DNA from: Paenibacillus dendritiformis
GTDB taxonomy: Bacteria; Bacillota; Bacilli; Paenibacillales; Paenibacillaceae
Length of the DNA stretch: 64,000 nt
NCBI RefSeq assembly: GCF_945605565.1
Contig: NZ_OX216966.1
Coordinates: 2,596,001-2,660,000 of the forward strand
Direction of reading: 5' to 3'
Part shown: positions 16,340-24,698 of the stretch, piece by piece
How positions within the stretch are numbered: position 1 is the stretch's first letter
How the letters are laid out: the number at the start of each line of letters is the position of its first letter
Notes under the pieces: model-generated
Told to the model about the DNA's origin: nothing
Database searches by the model: none
The model's input: only the letters and a program-made list of their open reading frames with translations
Translations under genes and position numbers: made by a program

Positions 16340-17830
16340 TCAGCGCTCCGTCGCTTCTATCGTCTGGCCAATGTCCTGCATCTGATTGACGCCATGCACC
16401 ATCTCATCCTCCGACAGGCGAGGGAAATAAAAGTATGCGCCGTAACGGATGGAGCCAGAGGCCATATCCTGCACACTCGTGTCCGACCAACGAATCCCGG
16501 CTTCCAGGCAGCGGGAGCGGAAGCGGGTGTATTGTTCACCCGGACCGCGCCACCATCCGAACAGACTCAGCCCGGCATCGCTCTCGATCCAGTCAAACAT
16601 GGACGAGAGGCGATCGGTCAGCAGCTCGCGCAGCAGCTTGAACTTCCGGCCGTACACTCTTTTCATTCTCCGCAGATGCCGTTCATATTGTCCGCTGTTC
16701 ATCCAAGAAGCCAGCGTGCGCTGCTCCAGCAAGTTGCTTGGCTTCGGCTCGTACAATCTCTTGGCTCTGGCGAACAACGGAGTCAAGGTCGGAGGCAGCA
16801 CGGCGTAGCCGATGCGCACATGAGGAAGCAGCGTGCTGCTGAAGCTCCCGACGTAGATGACGCGTCCCTCTCGATCCAACACTTTGAGCGGCTCGAGCGA
16901 TTTGCCCCGATGGCGGAATACGCTGTCGTAATCATCTTCCAGGATAAGCGAATTGCGCTCGGAAGCCCAGGCCAGCAGTTGCTGCCGCCGATCCAGTGTC
17001 AGTACGGCCCCTGTCGGAAACTGGCGGTTCGGCGTAACCATAAGCAGCTTGGCTTCCCAGTCCTCCGGAATCATCCCCTGCCCATCGACGGGAGCATGGA
17101 TACAGATTCCGCCTATGGCCTGAAATGCCCTGGCCGCTCCCGCATATCCCGGATTCTCCATGACAACCCGGTCTCCGGGATTGATCAGCAGTTGGGCGGC
17201 AAGGGCGATCGCCTGCATGGATCCATTGAAGACCGCGATCTGGCTTGCATCGGCCGCGATTCCCCGGGCCCGCCTAATATAGTGGGCAATGCTTTCTTGG
17301 AGACTGGGATCCCCGAGGGTTGATATGCCGGCCTGCGGATGCTCGCTGCTGGCGAGCAGTCTGGCCTGTGCATATAAGCAGCGGTTCCATTCTTGTACCG
17401 GGAACCATTGCGAATCGGGGCCGAATGCCTGGAAATCAACCATCCTTCTTGCTTCCCCATGACGGTCCTTCAGGTTGTCATTGTCTGTACTCCGGGTCTG
17501 CTGCTCGTTCAACCGCTTCCCCCAGTCGGACAGCAAATAGACGTCCTGGCGGGATAATTCAGGCAGCCTCGGCTTCGGCGGCTGGAACGTGACAAAGGTT
17601 CCGCGCCCCACTCCGCTCGTCACATATCCCTCCGAGGATAACATATCGTACACTTCGTTGACGGTCCCGCGGGACAAGCCATACAATGCCGCCATTTCCC
17701 GGCTCGACGGCAGTCTCGTGTCTATCCCGAGCACTCCCGAGGCAATATAATCGCGAATGGCATAATAGAGCGCGAGGCGCTTGGAGGGATACTTTTGGGT
17801 GTACATATCGTAAGGGATATGAAATTGCAT
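16340..17830 (-). CDS. MocR/PdxR family regulator (GntR wHTH + aminotransferase-like domain)
   Basis: Encodes 496 residues from the ATG at 17830, preceded by GGAAGGATCC. Residues ~10-80 are a GntR winged helix (LPSSREMAALYGLSRGTVNE). The rest is a fold-type I aminotransferase-like domain with TPNRQFPTGAVL and EDDYDSVFR. In this family a lysine in an SFSKTL-like motif holds pyridoxal phosphate; here that segment reads SFSSTLLPHVRIGY, with Ser332 in place of the lysine. It is divergent from a PNPOx-like gene, the usual PdxR-type layout, and probably regulates it. See the finding. Confidence 0.88.
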   Translation of the reverse strand: MQFHIPYDMYTQKYPSKRLALYYAIRDYIASGVLGIDTRLPSSREMAALYGLSRGTVNEVYDMLSSEGYVTSGVGRGTFVTFQPPKPRLPELSRQDVYLLSDWGKRLNEQQTRSTDNDNLKDRHGEARRMVDFQAFGPDSQWFPVQEWNRCLYAQARLLASSEHPQAGISTLGDPSLQESIAHYIRRARGIAADASQIAVFNGSMQAIALAAQLLINPGDRVVMENPGYAGAARAFQAIGGICIHAPVDGQGMIPEDWEAKLLMVTPNRQFPTGAVLTLDRRQQLLAWASERNSLILEDDYDSVFRHRGKSLEPLKVLDREGRVIYVGSFSSTLLPHVRIGYAVLPPTLTPLFARAKRLYEPKPSNLLEQRTLASWMNSGQYERHLRRMKRVYGRKFKLLRELLTDRLSSMFDWIESDAGLSLFGWWRGPGEQYTRFRSRCLEAGIRWSDTSVQDMASGSIRYGAYFYFPRLSEDEMVHGVNQMQDIGQTIEATER

Positions 17831-17957
17831 AACGGGATCCTTCCTTGAATGGTCTAATAAAATGAATGTAAATTGGATCTTTTTCCTTGTCAATATGTGC
17901 AGTAAGCTGGATCCTAAATGAAGAGATGTGATAGCGAAGCCGGAGGGAGAAGAGCGT

Positions 17958-18593
17958 ATGCGCAGACAAGAATTTGAAGTGATGGACAGGGCGGAGACGG
18001 AACAATTTCTACAGGAGATGAGCTTCGGTATCCTGGGAACGATCAATCCGGATGGCTGGCCGGAGCTTACCCCGCTTAATTTTGTCTACCATAAGGAGTG
18101 CCTGTATTTCCACGGCAGCGTGGCCGGACAAAAAATGAAAAATATAAAAACCGACCAGCGAGTGACGTTTGCCGTAGCCAAAGAATACGCTATCGTCCCG
18201 TCCTATTTTACGAATCCGGAGCTGGCCTGCCCGGCGACCGCTTTTTTTAAGTCCGTGCTTATTAAGGGGCATGCGGAAATATTGACGGATCTTACGGAAA
18301 AAGCGGAGGCGCTCTCGGCGTTTATGCGCAAGCTTCAGCCGGAAGGGGGCTATAATCCGATTGATCCGGAGGATCCGGCTTATACCGGACAGATCAAAAG
18401 CACCTCCGTTGTCCGGATTACGGTTCACGAGCTGTCAGCAAAGTACAAGTTCGGCCAAAATATGAAACCGTCCGCTTACGAAAAAGTCACCGCCGGCTTG
18501 CTTGAGCGGGATAAGGGGCTGGACCGGGACACCGTGGCCATGATGGAAGCCTTGTGTCCGCATCATCGGAAAAATGGCGGCGTTGAAGCCTAA
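17958..18593 (+). CDS. pyridoxamine 5'-phosphate oxidase-like flavoprotein
   Basis: Encodes 211 residues from the ATG at 17958 after CGGAGGGAG. The split-barrel flavin fold is indicated by FLQEMSFGILGTINPDGWPE...LNFVYHKECLYFHGS and later KIKTDQRVTFAV-like strands (KNIKTDQRVTFAVAKE). It belongs to the general PNPOx/NimA-like group rather than true PdxH. The divergent MocR neighbour suggests a link to vitamin B6 or to an amino compound. A terminator-like hairpin follows. Substrate uncertain. Confidence 0.82.
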   Translation: MRRQEFEVMDRAETEQFLQEMSFGILGTINPDGWPELTPLNFVYHKECLYFHGSVAGQKMKNIKTDQRVTFAVAKEYAIVPSYFTNPELACPATAFFKSVLIKGHAEILTDLTEKAEALSAFMRKLQPEGGYNPIDPEDPAYTGQIKSTSVVRITVHELSAKYKFGQNMKPSAYEKVTAGLLERDKGLDRDTVAMMEALCPHHRKNGGVEA

Positions 18594-18637
18594 GCAAGGC
18601 GGAGGAAAACGGATAGCGCGATAGAAGGACGTATAGG

Positions 18638-18680
18638 ACCCGGCAGATAATCCGATTCGGACGGATTGCTCATGCCGGGT
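18638..18680 (+). terminator. hairpin after the flavoprotein gene
   Basis: ACCCGGCA / TGCCGGGT outer arms with an inner ATCCgattcGGAcGGAT dyad; no clean U-tract. Confidence 0.5.
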
Positions 18681-18826
18681 GCGTGTGTTGCAGAGGAATC
18701 CGAATCCGAGTCCGCAGAAGCACATATAACAAATCTTAAATATGCAGTCCGTCGAACCAGAAAGAGGTTCAATCTGATACAATAATAGTAGTGTTAAAGT
18801 TATGCAGGGAGTGGGATACATATTCA

Positions 18827-19939
18827 ATGACGAATACAGTCCGAAGTTTTCGATTTAAAATGGTTTTATTTTTTGGGTTGAGCATGCTTTTATCGGGCGT
18901 GCTTTCCTTTATGCTCTATAAGATCCTCCAGATCTATTATCTTTCGATCAAATATGAATATCCGCGAATCGCACGAATTCGATACTATATGAGAGAGATT
19001 GGGGATATGAACTGCTTTCTGCTTGTTTTTATTCCGCTCTCGTTTTTGTTGTTCTATCTCCTGACCCGACGCTATGCAGCTTATTTTCGCGTCATTTCCA
19101 ACGGAATCAATCAGCTTGCGGATGGCGAATTCAACAGCCGCATCGAGATTCGATCCAAGGATGAGCTCGGGGACCTTGCGAGAGACGTCAATCTGGCAAG
19201 CGAAAAGCTGCAGCAAGCTTTGGTAAGGGGAGATTTCGCGGAAAACGGCAAGGAGCAAGCGATGTTGAATTTGATCAATAGTTTGCGTACGCCGCTGACC
19301 TCCGCGATGAGTCATTTGAACTTGATTCTTCAGGACGAACAGATGTCTGCCGCACAAATGAGACTTTATGCGAGCAATGCGATGACGAAATCTCAACGGC
19401 TGGAAACGCTGATTGATGAACTGGACGAAATTATGCGAGTGACTTACGGCAAGGTTACAATCGACAAAAAAACACTCGATCTGAGCGAGCTTCTCATCCG
19501 GTTGAATGAACAATTATCTCCCTTGTTCAAGAAAAACCGGCTCAAATTGCGCATGAATGTGACTCCGCATGTCACGGTGCAGGGCGATGGAGAGCTGTTG
19601 GCGCGCGTTTTTGAAAATTTGCTGACGAATGCCACCCACTTTGGCAAAAAGGGCGTGTTCATCGATATTCATTGCGGTATCGATGCAAGCGAGGCTGTCG
19701 TGCAAGTGGTCTCTTATGGAGACGGCATTCCCCCGGAGGATCTGCCGCATATTTTCGATATCTCTTACAACCGCGATAAAGCACGGCCGGATGAGGAGGA
19801 GGATCCCGGTCTTGGCTTGTTCATTGCCCAAAATATTGTGACGCAGCATCATGGCACCATTACGGCCCAAAGCAATGTCATTCGCACGCTCCTTGAAGTC
19901 CGTCTGCCGCTGACAGACGCGCCTGAGGGCCATCAGTAA
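18827..19939 (+). CDS. VanS-like sensor histidine kinase lacking the phospho-acceptor histidine
   Basis: Encodes 370 residues from the ATG at 18827. Two membrane helices (about 12-34 and 61-80) flank a short external loop, followed by HAMP (~82-135), a dimerisation/H-box region and an ATPase domain. The H-box reads LNLINSLRTPLTSAMSHL, so the usual His of SHELRTPL or AHDIKTPL is Asn151. The N-box (ENLLTNATHF) and G2 box (PGLGLFIA) are present, and the G1 box is SYGDGIP. The C-terminal half resembles VanS. No response regulator is adjacent. Membrane-bound; it may not autophosphorylate on His. Confidence 0.85.
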   Translation: MTNTVRSFRFKMVLFFGLSMLLSGVLSFMLYKILQIYYLSIKYEYPRIARIRYYMREIGDMNCFLLVFIPLSFLLFYLLTRRYAAYFRVISNGINQLADGEFNSRIEIRSKDELGDLARDVNLASEKLQQALVRGDFAENGKEQAMLNLINSLRTPLTSAMSHLNLILQDEQMSAAQMRLYASNAMTKSQRLETLIDELDEIMRVTYGKVTIDKKTLDLSELLIRLNEQLSPLFKKNRLKLRMNVTPHVTVQGDGELLARVFENLLTNATHFGKKGVFIDIHCGIDASEAVVQVVSYGDGIPPEDLPHIFDISYNRDKARPDEEEDPGLGLFIAQNIVTQHHGTITAQSNVIRTLLEVRLPLTDAPEGHQ

Positions 19940-20004
19940 TGTTTGTTTTTTACGAGACGTTCTGCATGCTGTCCATCGAAGCCTATCGCAGTTGGGTTTC
20001 GTGT

Positions 20005-20054
20005 GGCGGCTTGACAAGAACGCCGCTCCTTTTTATAATCTAACCAGTTAGTTA
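20005..20054 (+). promoter_or_regulatory. tetR promoter with overlapping hairpin and operator
   Basis: TTGACA (20011-20016), 17-base spacer, TATAAT (20034-20039): a consensus sigma-A promoter. The operator-like TAACCAGTTAGTTA follows at 20041-20054, covering the expected start of transcription. GGCGGC (20005-20010) and GCCGC (20022-20026) with a T-run form a hairpin overlapping the -35, which may also end the kinase transcript. Confidence 0.75.
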
Positions 20055-20081
20055 CTTTTGGCTGAATGGAGTTTTTTCGTC

Positions 20082-20747
20082 ATGACGGAAAGAAAGAAAA
20101 GGACGTATGATGCGGCAAGAACGAAGGAGATCATTCTTGACGCGGCAGAACAAATCTTTGCCGAGCTCGGATATTCTGCGGCGCGAATCGACGCGATCGC
20201 AAGTGCCGCTGGATATAATAAGAGCCTTATTTATCAATATTTTCAGGATAAGCTGGGGCTTTATACCGAAGTCGTCAAACGGGCCGATCGGCTGGGAAAT
20301 CAAATGTTCCAAGAGGCAGCGGGTGATTTGCTGTCGGATGAGACTACGCTCTCGGATCCTGCCAAGTTCAAGCGGCTGCTTGAAGAAGTGATCACCATTT
20401 CGTATCAGTTCATGTCCGAGCACCCCAGTTACTTAAAAATCTACTCCTGGGAAGCCGCGGAGGAGTGGAAGACATGGAAAAAAATTTCGTACTCCCCGGA
20501 CGATATTTTTCAATTCTATAAGCTGGCGCAAAGGGCAAAAGAGAACGGCATCATTCGTCAGGATATGGATGCGATGATGGTTCCGATCGTGATGATGAAT
20601 GCGGTCATTCCATTTGTGCAGTCATTTCGGCGAGTCAACAATATGCTGAAGAATGATGACCTGGAATGGACGATGTCGCAGGAACGCTTCCGAGAACAGA
20701 TTGTAAAATTCGTGACGCATGGGGTAATGGAGCCGTCCCTCATATAG
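20082..20747 (+). CDS. TetR/AcrR family regulator of the adjacent SDR
   Basis: Encodes 221 residues from the ATG at 20082 (a TTG at 20058 is less likely). The HTH is ARTKEIILDAAEQIFAELGY...SAAGYNKSLIYQYFQDKLGL. The C-terminal ligand domain is not assigned. Its own promoter carries TAACCAGTTAGTTA, and the short-chain dehydrogenase gene 137 bases downstream is preceded by an 18-bp palindrome with the same half-sites. I infer that this protein represses itself and the dehydrogenase until a ligand, perhaps the enzyme's substrate, binds. Confidence 0.9.
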   Translation: MTERKKRTYDAARTKEIILDAAEQIFAELGYSAARIDAIASAAGYNKSLIYQYFQDKLGLYTEVVKRADRLGNQMFQEAAGDLLSDETTLSDPAKFKRLLEEVITISYQFMSEHPSYLKIYSWEAAEEWKTWKKISYSPDDIFQFYKLAQRAKENGIIRQDMDAMMVPIVMMNAVIPFVQSFRRVNNMLKNDDLEWTMSQERFREQIVKFVTHGVMEPSLI

Positions 20748-20770
20748 GGGCGTCCTTTTATCTCTATTTC

Positions 20771-20788
20771 TAACCAACTAGTTAGTTA
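20771..20788. promoter_or_regulatory. TetR operator upstream of the SDR gene
   Basis: TAACCAACTAGTTAGTTA is a palindrome with one mismatched pair and shares TAACCA and GTTAGTTA with the site in the tetR promoter. Confidence 0.75.
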
Positions 20789-20883
20789 AAAATACTGCGA
20801 AAGGAGTGATGCTTGGCATCTGGTCGCGTACATTCATGTCAAAAACAGAAGGATCATTAAAACATTGATCAAAGGAGATTAAC

Positions 20884-21630
20884 ATGAAGAGATTTGAGCA
20901 GAAAGTTGTCATCGTCACCGGCGGAGCCAGCGGGATTGGGGAAGCGGCAGTCAGACTATTCGCTGAAGAGGGAGCGAAGGTTGTCATCGCCGATTTTTCC
21001 GAACAAGGGCAAGTATTGTCCAATGAATTACATGCACACGGCTTTGATACCTATTATATTCATACGGACGTATCCAAAGAAGATGAAGTGATCCGAATGG
21101 TCGATGAGACCGTTCAGAGATATGGCAGGCTGGACGTATTATTTGCCAACGCCGGCATCGCAAGTGATGGACCCACGGATCAGGTCGATTATGAGGATTG
21201 GCGGCGTACGATTGATATTAACTTGTCCGGCGTGTTTCTCTGCAACAAGCATGCCATCAAGCAAATGTTGAAGCAGGACAGTAAAGGCGTTATCGTCAAT
21301 TGCGGATCTGTCAACAGTCATGTCGGCAAAGCGAGAGTCTCTGCCTATGCTTCGGCGAAAGGCGGGGTCAAGCTGTTGACCAAATCGACGGCCGTCGCTT
21401 ATGCAGCGAGAGGCATTCGCGTAAATGCGGTATGTCCCGGATATATCGATACGCCTATGATGCGGGGGCTTGGCGAGGAGGTGACCAATTATTTGATCGG
21501 GCTGCATCCGATGGGAAGACCGGGCAGGCCGGAAGAGGTGGCGAAAGCGGTTCTGTTCTTAGCCAGCGACGACGCCTCCTTCATTACGGGCACCACCTTG
21601 CTGGTGGATGGAGGATACACAGCGGTGTAG
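20884..21630 (+). CDS. short-chain dehydrogenase/reductase, classical
   Basis: Encodes 248 residues; the ATG follows AAAGGAGAT. NAD(P) binding is by TGGASGIGEAA (residues ~12-22), the NAG motif is present, and the catalytic Ser-Tyr-Lys lie in CGSVNSHVG and SAYASAKGG. The C-terminal CPGYIDTPM and GTTLLVDGGY are typical of FabG/glucose dehydrogenase-like members. An acidic residue after the second strand (ADFSEQG) favours NAD. Controlled by the TetR protein upstream through a matching operator. Substrate unknown. Confidence 0.92.
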   Translation: MKRFEQKVVIVTGGASGIGEAAVRLFAEEGAKVVIADFSEQGQVLSNELHAHGFDTYYIHTDVSKEDEVIRMVDETVQRYGRLDVLFANAGIASDGPTDQVDYEDWRRTIDINLSGVFLCNKHAIKQMLKQDSKGVIVNCGSVNSHVGKARVSAYASAKGGVKLLTKSTAVAYAARGIRVNAVCPGYIDTPMMRGLGEEVTNYLIGLHPMGRPGRPEEVAKAVLFLASDDASFITGTTLLVDGGYTAV

Positions 21631-21633
21631 GGT

Positions 21634-21660
21634 AAAAGCACCCCAGGAGGGTGCTTTTTA
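21634..21660 (+). terminator. terminator of the SDR gene
   Basis: AAAAGCACCC / GGGTGCTTTT with a five-base loop, then TTA. Confidence 0.9.
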
Positions 21661-21693
21661 CATAGTTAATGCTTGAAGACCGGAGGCAAAACA

Positions 21694-21728
21694 GAAAAAA
21701 ACCAGGCTCTGAGGTCAGCAGCCTGGTT
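21694..21728 (-). terminator. orphan minus-strand terminator-like hairpin
   Basis: AACCAGGCT / AGCCTGGTT with an 11-base loop, followed on the minus strand by TTTTTTTCTG. No minus-strand gene ends here, so it may be a relic or may act against read-through toward the SDR gene. Confidence 0.5.
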
Positions 21729-21878
21729 GGTTCGTTGAAAGGAAAAAATTAGGTCATTCGTATGGCCTTTTTTGGACCCACGATAAAAATATAATACTAC
21801 AAAGAAAAGGTTAAGTCTATATTTTTTTGGAGTTTTCTCTATACTTATCGGTATTCTCAGTAGAAAAGAGGGACCCAA

Positions 21879-23945
21879 ATGATCACGAATAGTACGGAAG
21901 CGGAAGAAAGAGAGCATTTAGGCAGGACGTTGTCACAGCTCCGGACGGCGTTGCAGGCGATCGAAGACAAGATAAGCGCTGCCCGCCAAGACATCATCGA
22001 AGCGAAAAAATATGTGTGGACCAACCTGTCTCAACTTGATCCGGCCGAGAGAGCGGCGAACCGAGTGGACATATCGCTAACGATTGATCACGGGGAAAAG
22101 GCGGTTGAAAAACAAAGAAGACTCCGCAAATTGCTGGATGCGCCTTATTTCGGAAGAGTTGATTTCGTTGCTGACGACTCCGCAGAAGGCGAGGCGTATT
22201 ATATCGGGGTCCATTCTTTCAGTGAGGAAGACAGCCAACAGAATCTCATTTATGATTGGCGTTCCCCGATAGCGGGGATGTTTTATGATTTTCAGATCGG
22301 CAGGGCCGCTTATTCCGCTCCCACAGGAGAAATCGCGGGGAAAATTCACGTTAAGAGACAGTATAAAATTAAAGACGGCGTAATGGAGTATATGCTCGAA
22401 AGCGATATGAACATCCGTGATGAGGTGCTGCAACTAGAACTCAGCCGGACTTCGGATGAGAGAATGAAACATATTGCGGCCACCATTCAGAAGGAGCAAA
22501 ATGCAATCATCCGCAATGAGCATTCCCATGTGCTGATCATTCAAGGCGTTGCCGGTTCGGGGAAGACCTCTGTCGCACTGCATCGGATTGCCTTCCTTTT
22601 GTATCGATATAAGGGAACGTTAACGTCGCAAAATATATTGATTCTCTCTCCGAACAAAGTGTTTTCCGACTATATTTCCAATGTGCTGCCGGAGCTGGGG
22701 GAAGAAAACATCATGGAGATGGGCTATGATGAGCTGGCAGCCAGGGAGCTGAAGGGGATATGTAATTTCCAGACCTTCAACGAGCAGGTGGCGGAGCTTG
22801 CGGCATCGGCTGAGGAAGCGGTGATTACGCGCATCCGATCCAAAGCCGGCATCGGCTTTGTGCATGAGCTGGAACGGTTTGCAGCGCATGTGGGCGAGAC
22901 CTATTTCACCCCCGGCGATCTATCGTTCGACAGTGTGCGAGTAGCCAAAGAGGAGATACAAAGCGCTTATCGCACGGCCGGCAAGCTGCCATTCACGCAA
23001 AGAGTGGCAAAAACCGCGGCGATGATTGCAGGAAGCGTCCGGGATGAATATGGACAGAAGCTAAAGCCCTCCGCTGCCACTAAAATCAAAACGGCGATAA
23101 AAAGGATGTGCAGAACGCAAAATTTGTTTGCCATTTATAAAGATTTTTATCATTATATTGGCAAGCCGGAATTGTTGAAGCTAAAAAAACCGAAAATGCT
23201 TGAGTTTTCGGATGTGTTTCCACTCGTTTATTTGAAGATCCTGTTGGAAGGGGCGACCGGTTATCATGATATCAAGCATGTAGTCGTAGATGAAATGCAG
23301 GACTACACCGCTGTACAGTATGCCGTGCTATCGCGCCTGTTCCCCTGCAAGAAGACGATTCTGGGAGACAGCAGCCAATCGGTTAATCCATACTCGTCGT
23401 CATCGATAACCGGGATCAGGCAGGTTTTTCCCGAAGCCGATACGGTCGAACTGTTAAAAAGCTACCGCTCGACGCTGGAGATCATCAGCTTCGCCCAGCG
23501 CATAAACCCTAACAGTAAGATCATGCCGATTGAGCGTCATGGCGCCTTCCCTCAGATCCACAAATCCGAGAGCCGGGATGGTGAATGGGCGCATATGAAA
23601 CAAACGATAATCGATTTCCTGGAATCGGAGCATCGAACTTTGGGCATTGTGTGCAAGACGCAGGCACAGGCGGAGATTCTCTATGCAGAGATAAGGGATG
23701 TTCACAAAGATATCTATCTCCTCGATTTCAGCAGCGACACATTCCATGAAGGGATTATCGTGACTTCCTCGCATATGGCCAAAGGACTGGAGTTCGATCG
23801 CGTTCTCGTGCCCTTCAGCGATGCGGCGAATTACAGGACAGAGATGGATCGGGGCCTGCTGTATATCGCCTGCACAAGAGCGATGCATATGCTTACGCTT
23901 ACTTATTCCGGAGAAGCTTCTCCGTTTTTGCCGGAAATGGCGTAG
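21879..23945 (+). CDS. helD: UvrD-like helicase, RNA polymerase recycling factor HelD type
   Basis: Encodes 688 residues. The Walker A motif is GVAGSGKTS (residues 223-231), well inside the protein as in HelD. About 120 N-terminal residues of coiled coil (ALQAIEDKISAARQDIIEAK) precede the YDWRSPIAGMFYDF segment conserved in HelD. DEMQDYTAVQY is the DEAD-equivalent, and EFDRVLVPF and LLYIACTRAMHMLTL are C-terminal helicase motifs. HelD-type proteins remove stalled RNA polymerase from DNA and, in some actinobacteria, give rifampicin tolerance; that role is known for relatives and not shown here. Monocistronic. Confidence 0.88.
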   Translation: MITNSTEAEEREHLGRTLSQLRTALQAIEDKISAARQDIIEAKKYVWTNLSQLDPAERAANRVDISLTIDHGEKAVEKQRRLRKLLDAPYFGRVDFVADDSAEGEAYYIGVHSFSEEDSQQNLIYDWRSPIAGMFYDFQIGRAAYSAPTGEIAGKIHVKRQYKIKDGVMEYMLESDMNIRDEVLQLELSRTSDERMKHIAATIQKEQNAIIRNEHSHVLIIQGVAGSGKTSVALHRIAFLLYRYKGTLTSQNILILSPNKVFSDYISNVLPELGEENIMEMGYDELAARELKGICNFQTFNEQVAELAASAEEAVITRIRSKAGIGFVHELERFAAHVGETYFTPGDLSFDSVRVAKEEIQSAYRTAGKLPFTQRVAKTAAMIAGSVRDEYGQKLKPSAATKIKTAIKRMCRTQNLFAIYKDFYHYIGKPELLKLKKPKMLEFSDVFPLVYLKILLEGATGYHDIKHVVVDEMQDYTAVQYAVLSRLFPCKKTILGDSSQSVNPYSSSSITGIRQVFPEADTVELLKSYRSTLEIISFAQRINPNSKIMPIERHGAFPQIHKSESRDGEWAHMKQTIIDFLESEHRTLGIVCKTQAQAEILYAEIRDVHKDIYLLDFSSDTFHEGIIVTSSHMAKGLEFDRVLVPFSDAANYRTEMDRGLLYIACTRAMHMLTLTYSGEASPFLPEMA

Positions 23946-24061
23946 ACAAATAGTAATGAGAGAATGAAGGAATGTCCCCGGGGGCCATCGTCTAATCGGG
24001 CGTATAGCTGCGATGCATTATTGAATATATAATAATAGATGAAGGAAAGTAGGGGAGCGCA

Positions 24062-24586
24062 TTGCAAAAACAAAGCTTCGGCGGCATACTGCTCATTGCC
24101 GCAGGTTCACTGATCATTCTGATGCATATGCTGCAGAGCGGCGAGATGAGGCTGAGTGATCCGGGGTATGTGTTCGGGTACTTCTGGCCCGCCATTTTTG
24201 TCATTCCGCTTGGCATTTTATTTCATGTTATGTATTTCAGCATGACCCGGGGAAGGGCTCCGGGACTGCTTATACCCGGCGGAATTCTGTGCATGGCTGG
24301 AGTCGTCTGCCAGATCTCGATGCTGTTCGACGCCTGGTCCTGGATGTGGCCGGGCTTCCCGTTAGCCGTAGCCTTCGGCCTGTTCGAATTCTATCTGTTC
24401 GGCGGGCGCAATAAATGGCTGCTTGTACCGGTTTATATTTTGGGCAGCATGTCTGTCATCTTCTTCCTTCTATTCAGCATCGGAACGGTACTAGGGGCTG
24501 CCGGCGGCAGTTCTCTCGCTGCGCTGCTGCTTATCGGAGCGGGATTATATGTCATTTTGCGCCGCAATAACAGCGTAGTCGGATAA
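24062..24586 (+). CDS. multi-pass membrane protein, unknown
   Basis: Encodes 174 residues from a TTG at 24062 preceded by AGGGGAG. Five to six hydrophobic stretches (about 5-25, 38-58, 70-90, 92-112, 118-140, 145-165) leave little soluble sequence. The start (GGILLIAAGSLIIL...FWPAIFVIPLGILF) recalls LiaI/DUF5668-type membrane segments seen in envelope-stress proteins, but the match is only qualitative. A GC-rich hairpin closes it. Function unknown. Confidence 0.7.
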   Translation: MQKQSFGGILLIAAGSLIILMHMLQSGEMRLSDPGYVFGYFWPAIFVIPLGILFHVMYFSMTRGRAPGLLIPGGILCMAGVVCQISMLFDAWSWMWPGFPLAVAFGLFEFYLFGGRNKWLLVPVYILGSMSVIFFLLFSIGTVLGAAGGSSLAALLLIGAGLYVILRRNNSVVG

Positions 24587-24599
24587 CGGCAATCCGAAG

Positions 24600-24619
24600 G
24601 GCCGCCTCACGAGGCGGCC
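24600..24619 (+). terminator. GC-rich hairpin after the membrane protein
   Basis: GGCCGCCTC / GAGGCGGCC with a two-base centre; no U-tract. Confidence 0.45.
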
Positions 24620-24645
24620 ACTGGCATGCCTGCAGAGCGGCTGCA

Positions 24646-24682
24646 TTGACAATGGACATCAGTTGTAACTATAATGGTTGCA
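24646..24682 (+). promoter_or_regulatory. rrf2-family gene promoter with overlapping dyad
   Basis: TTGACA (24646-24651), 18-base spacer, TATAAT (24670-24675). TGTAAC (24664-24669) and GTTGCA (24677-24682) flank the -10 as an inverted repeat, a plausible autoregulatory site. Confidence 0.75.
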
Positions 24683-24698
24683 TGAAAGGGTGAGCCAG

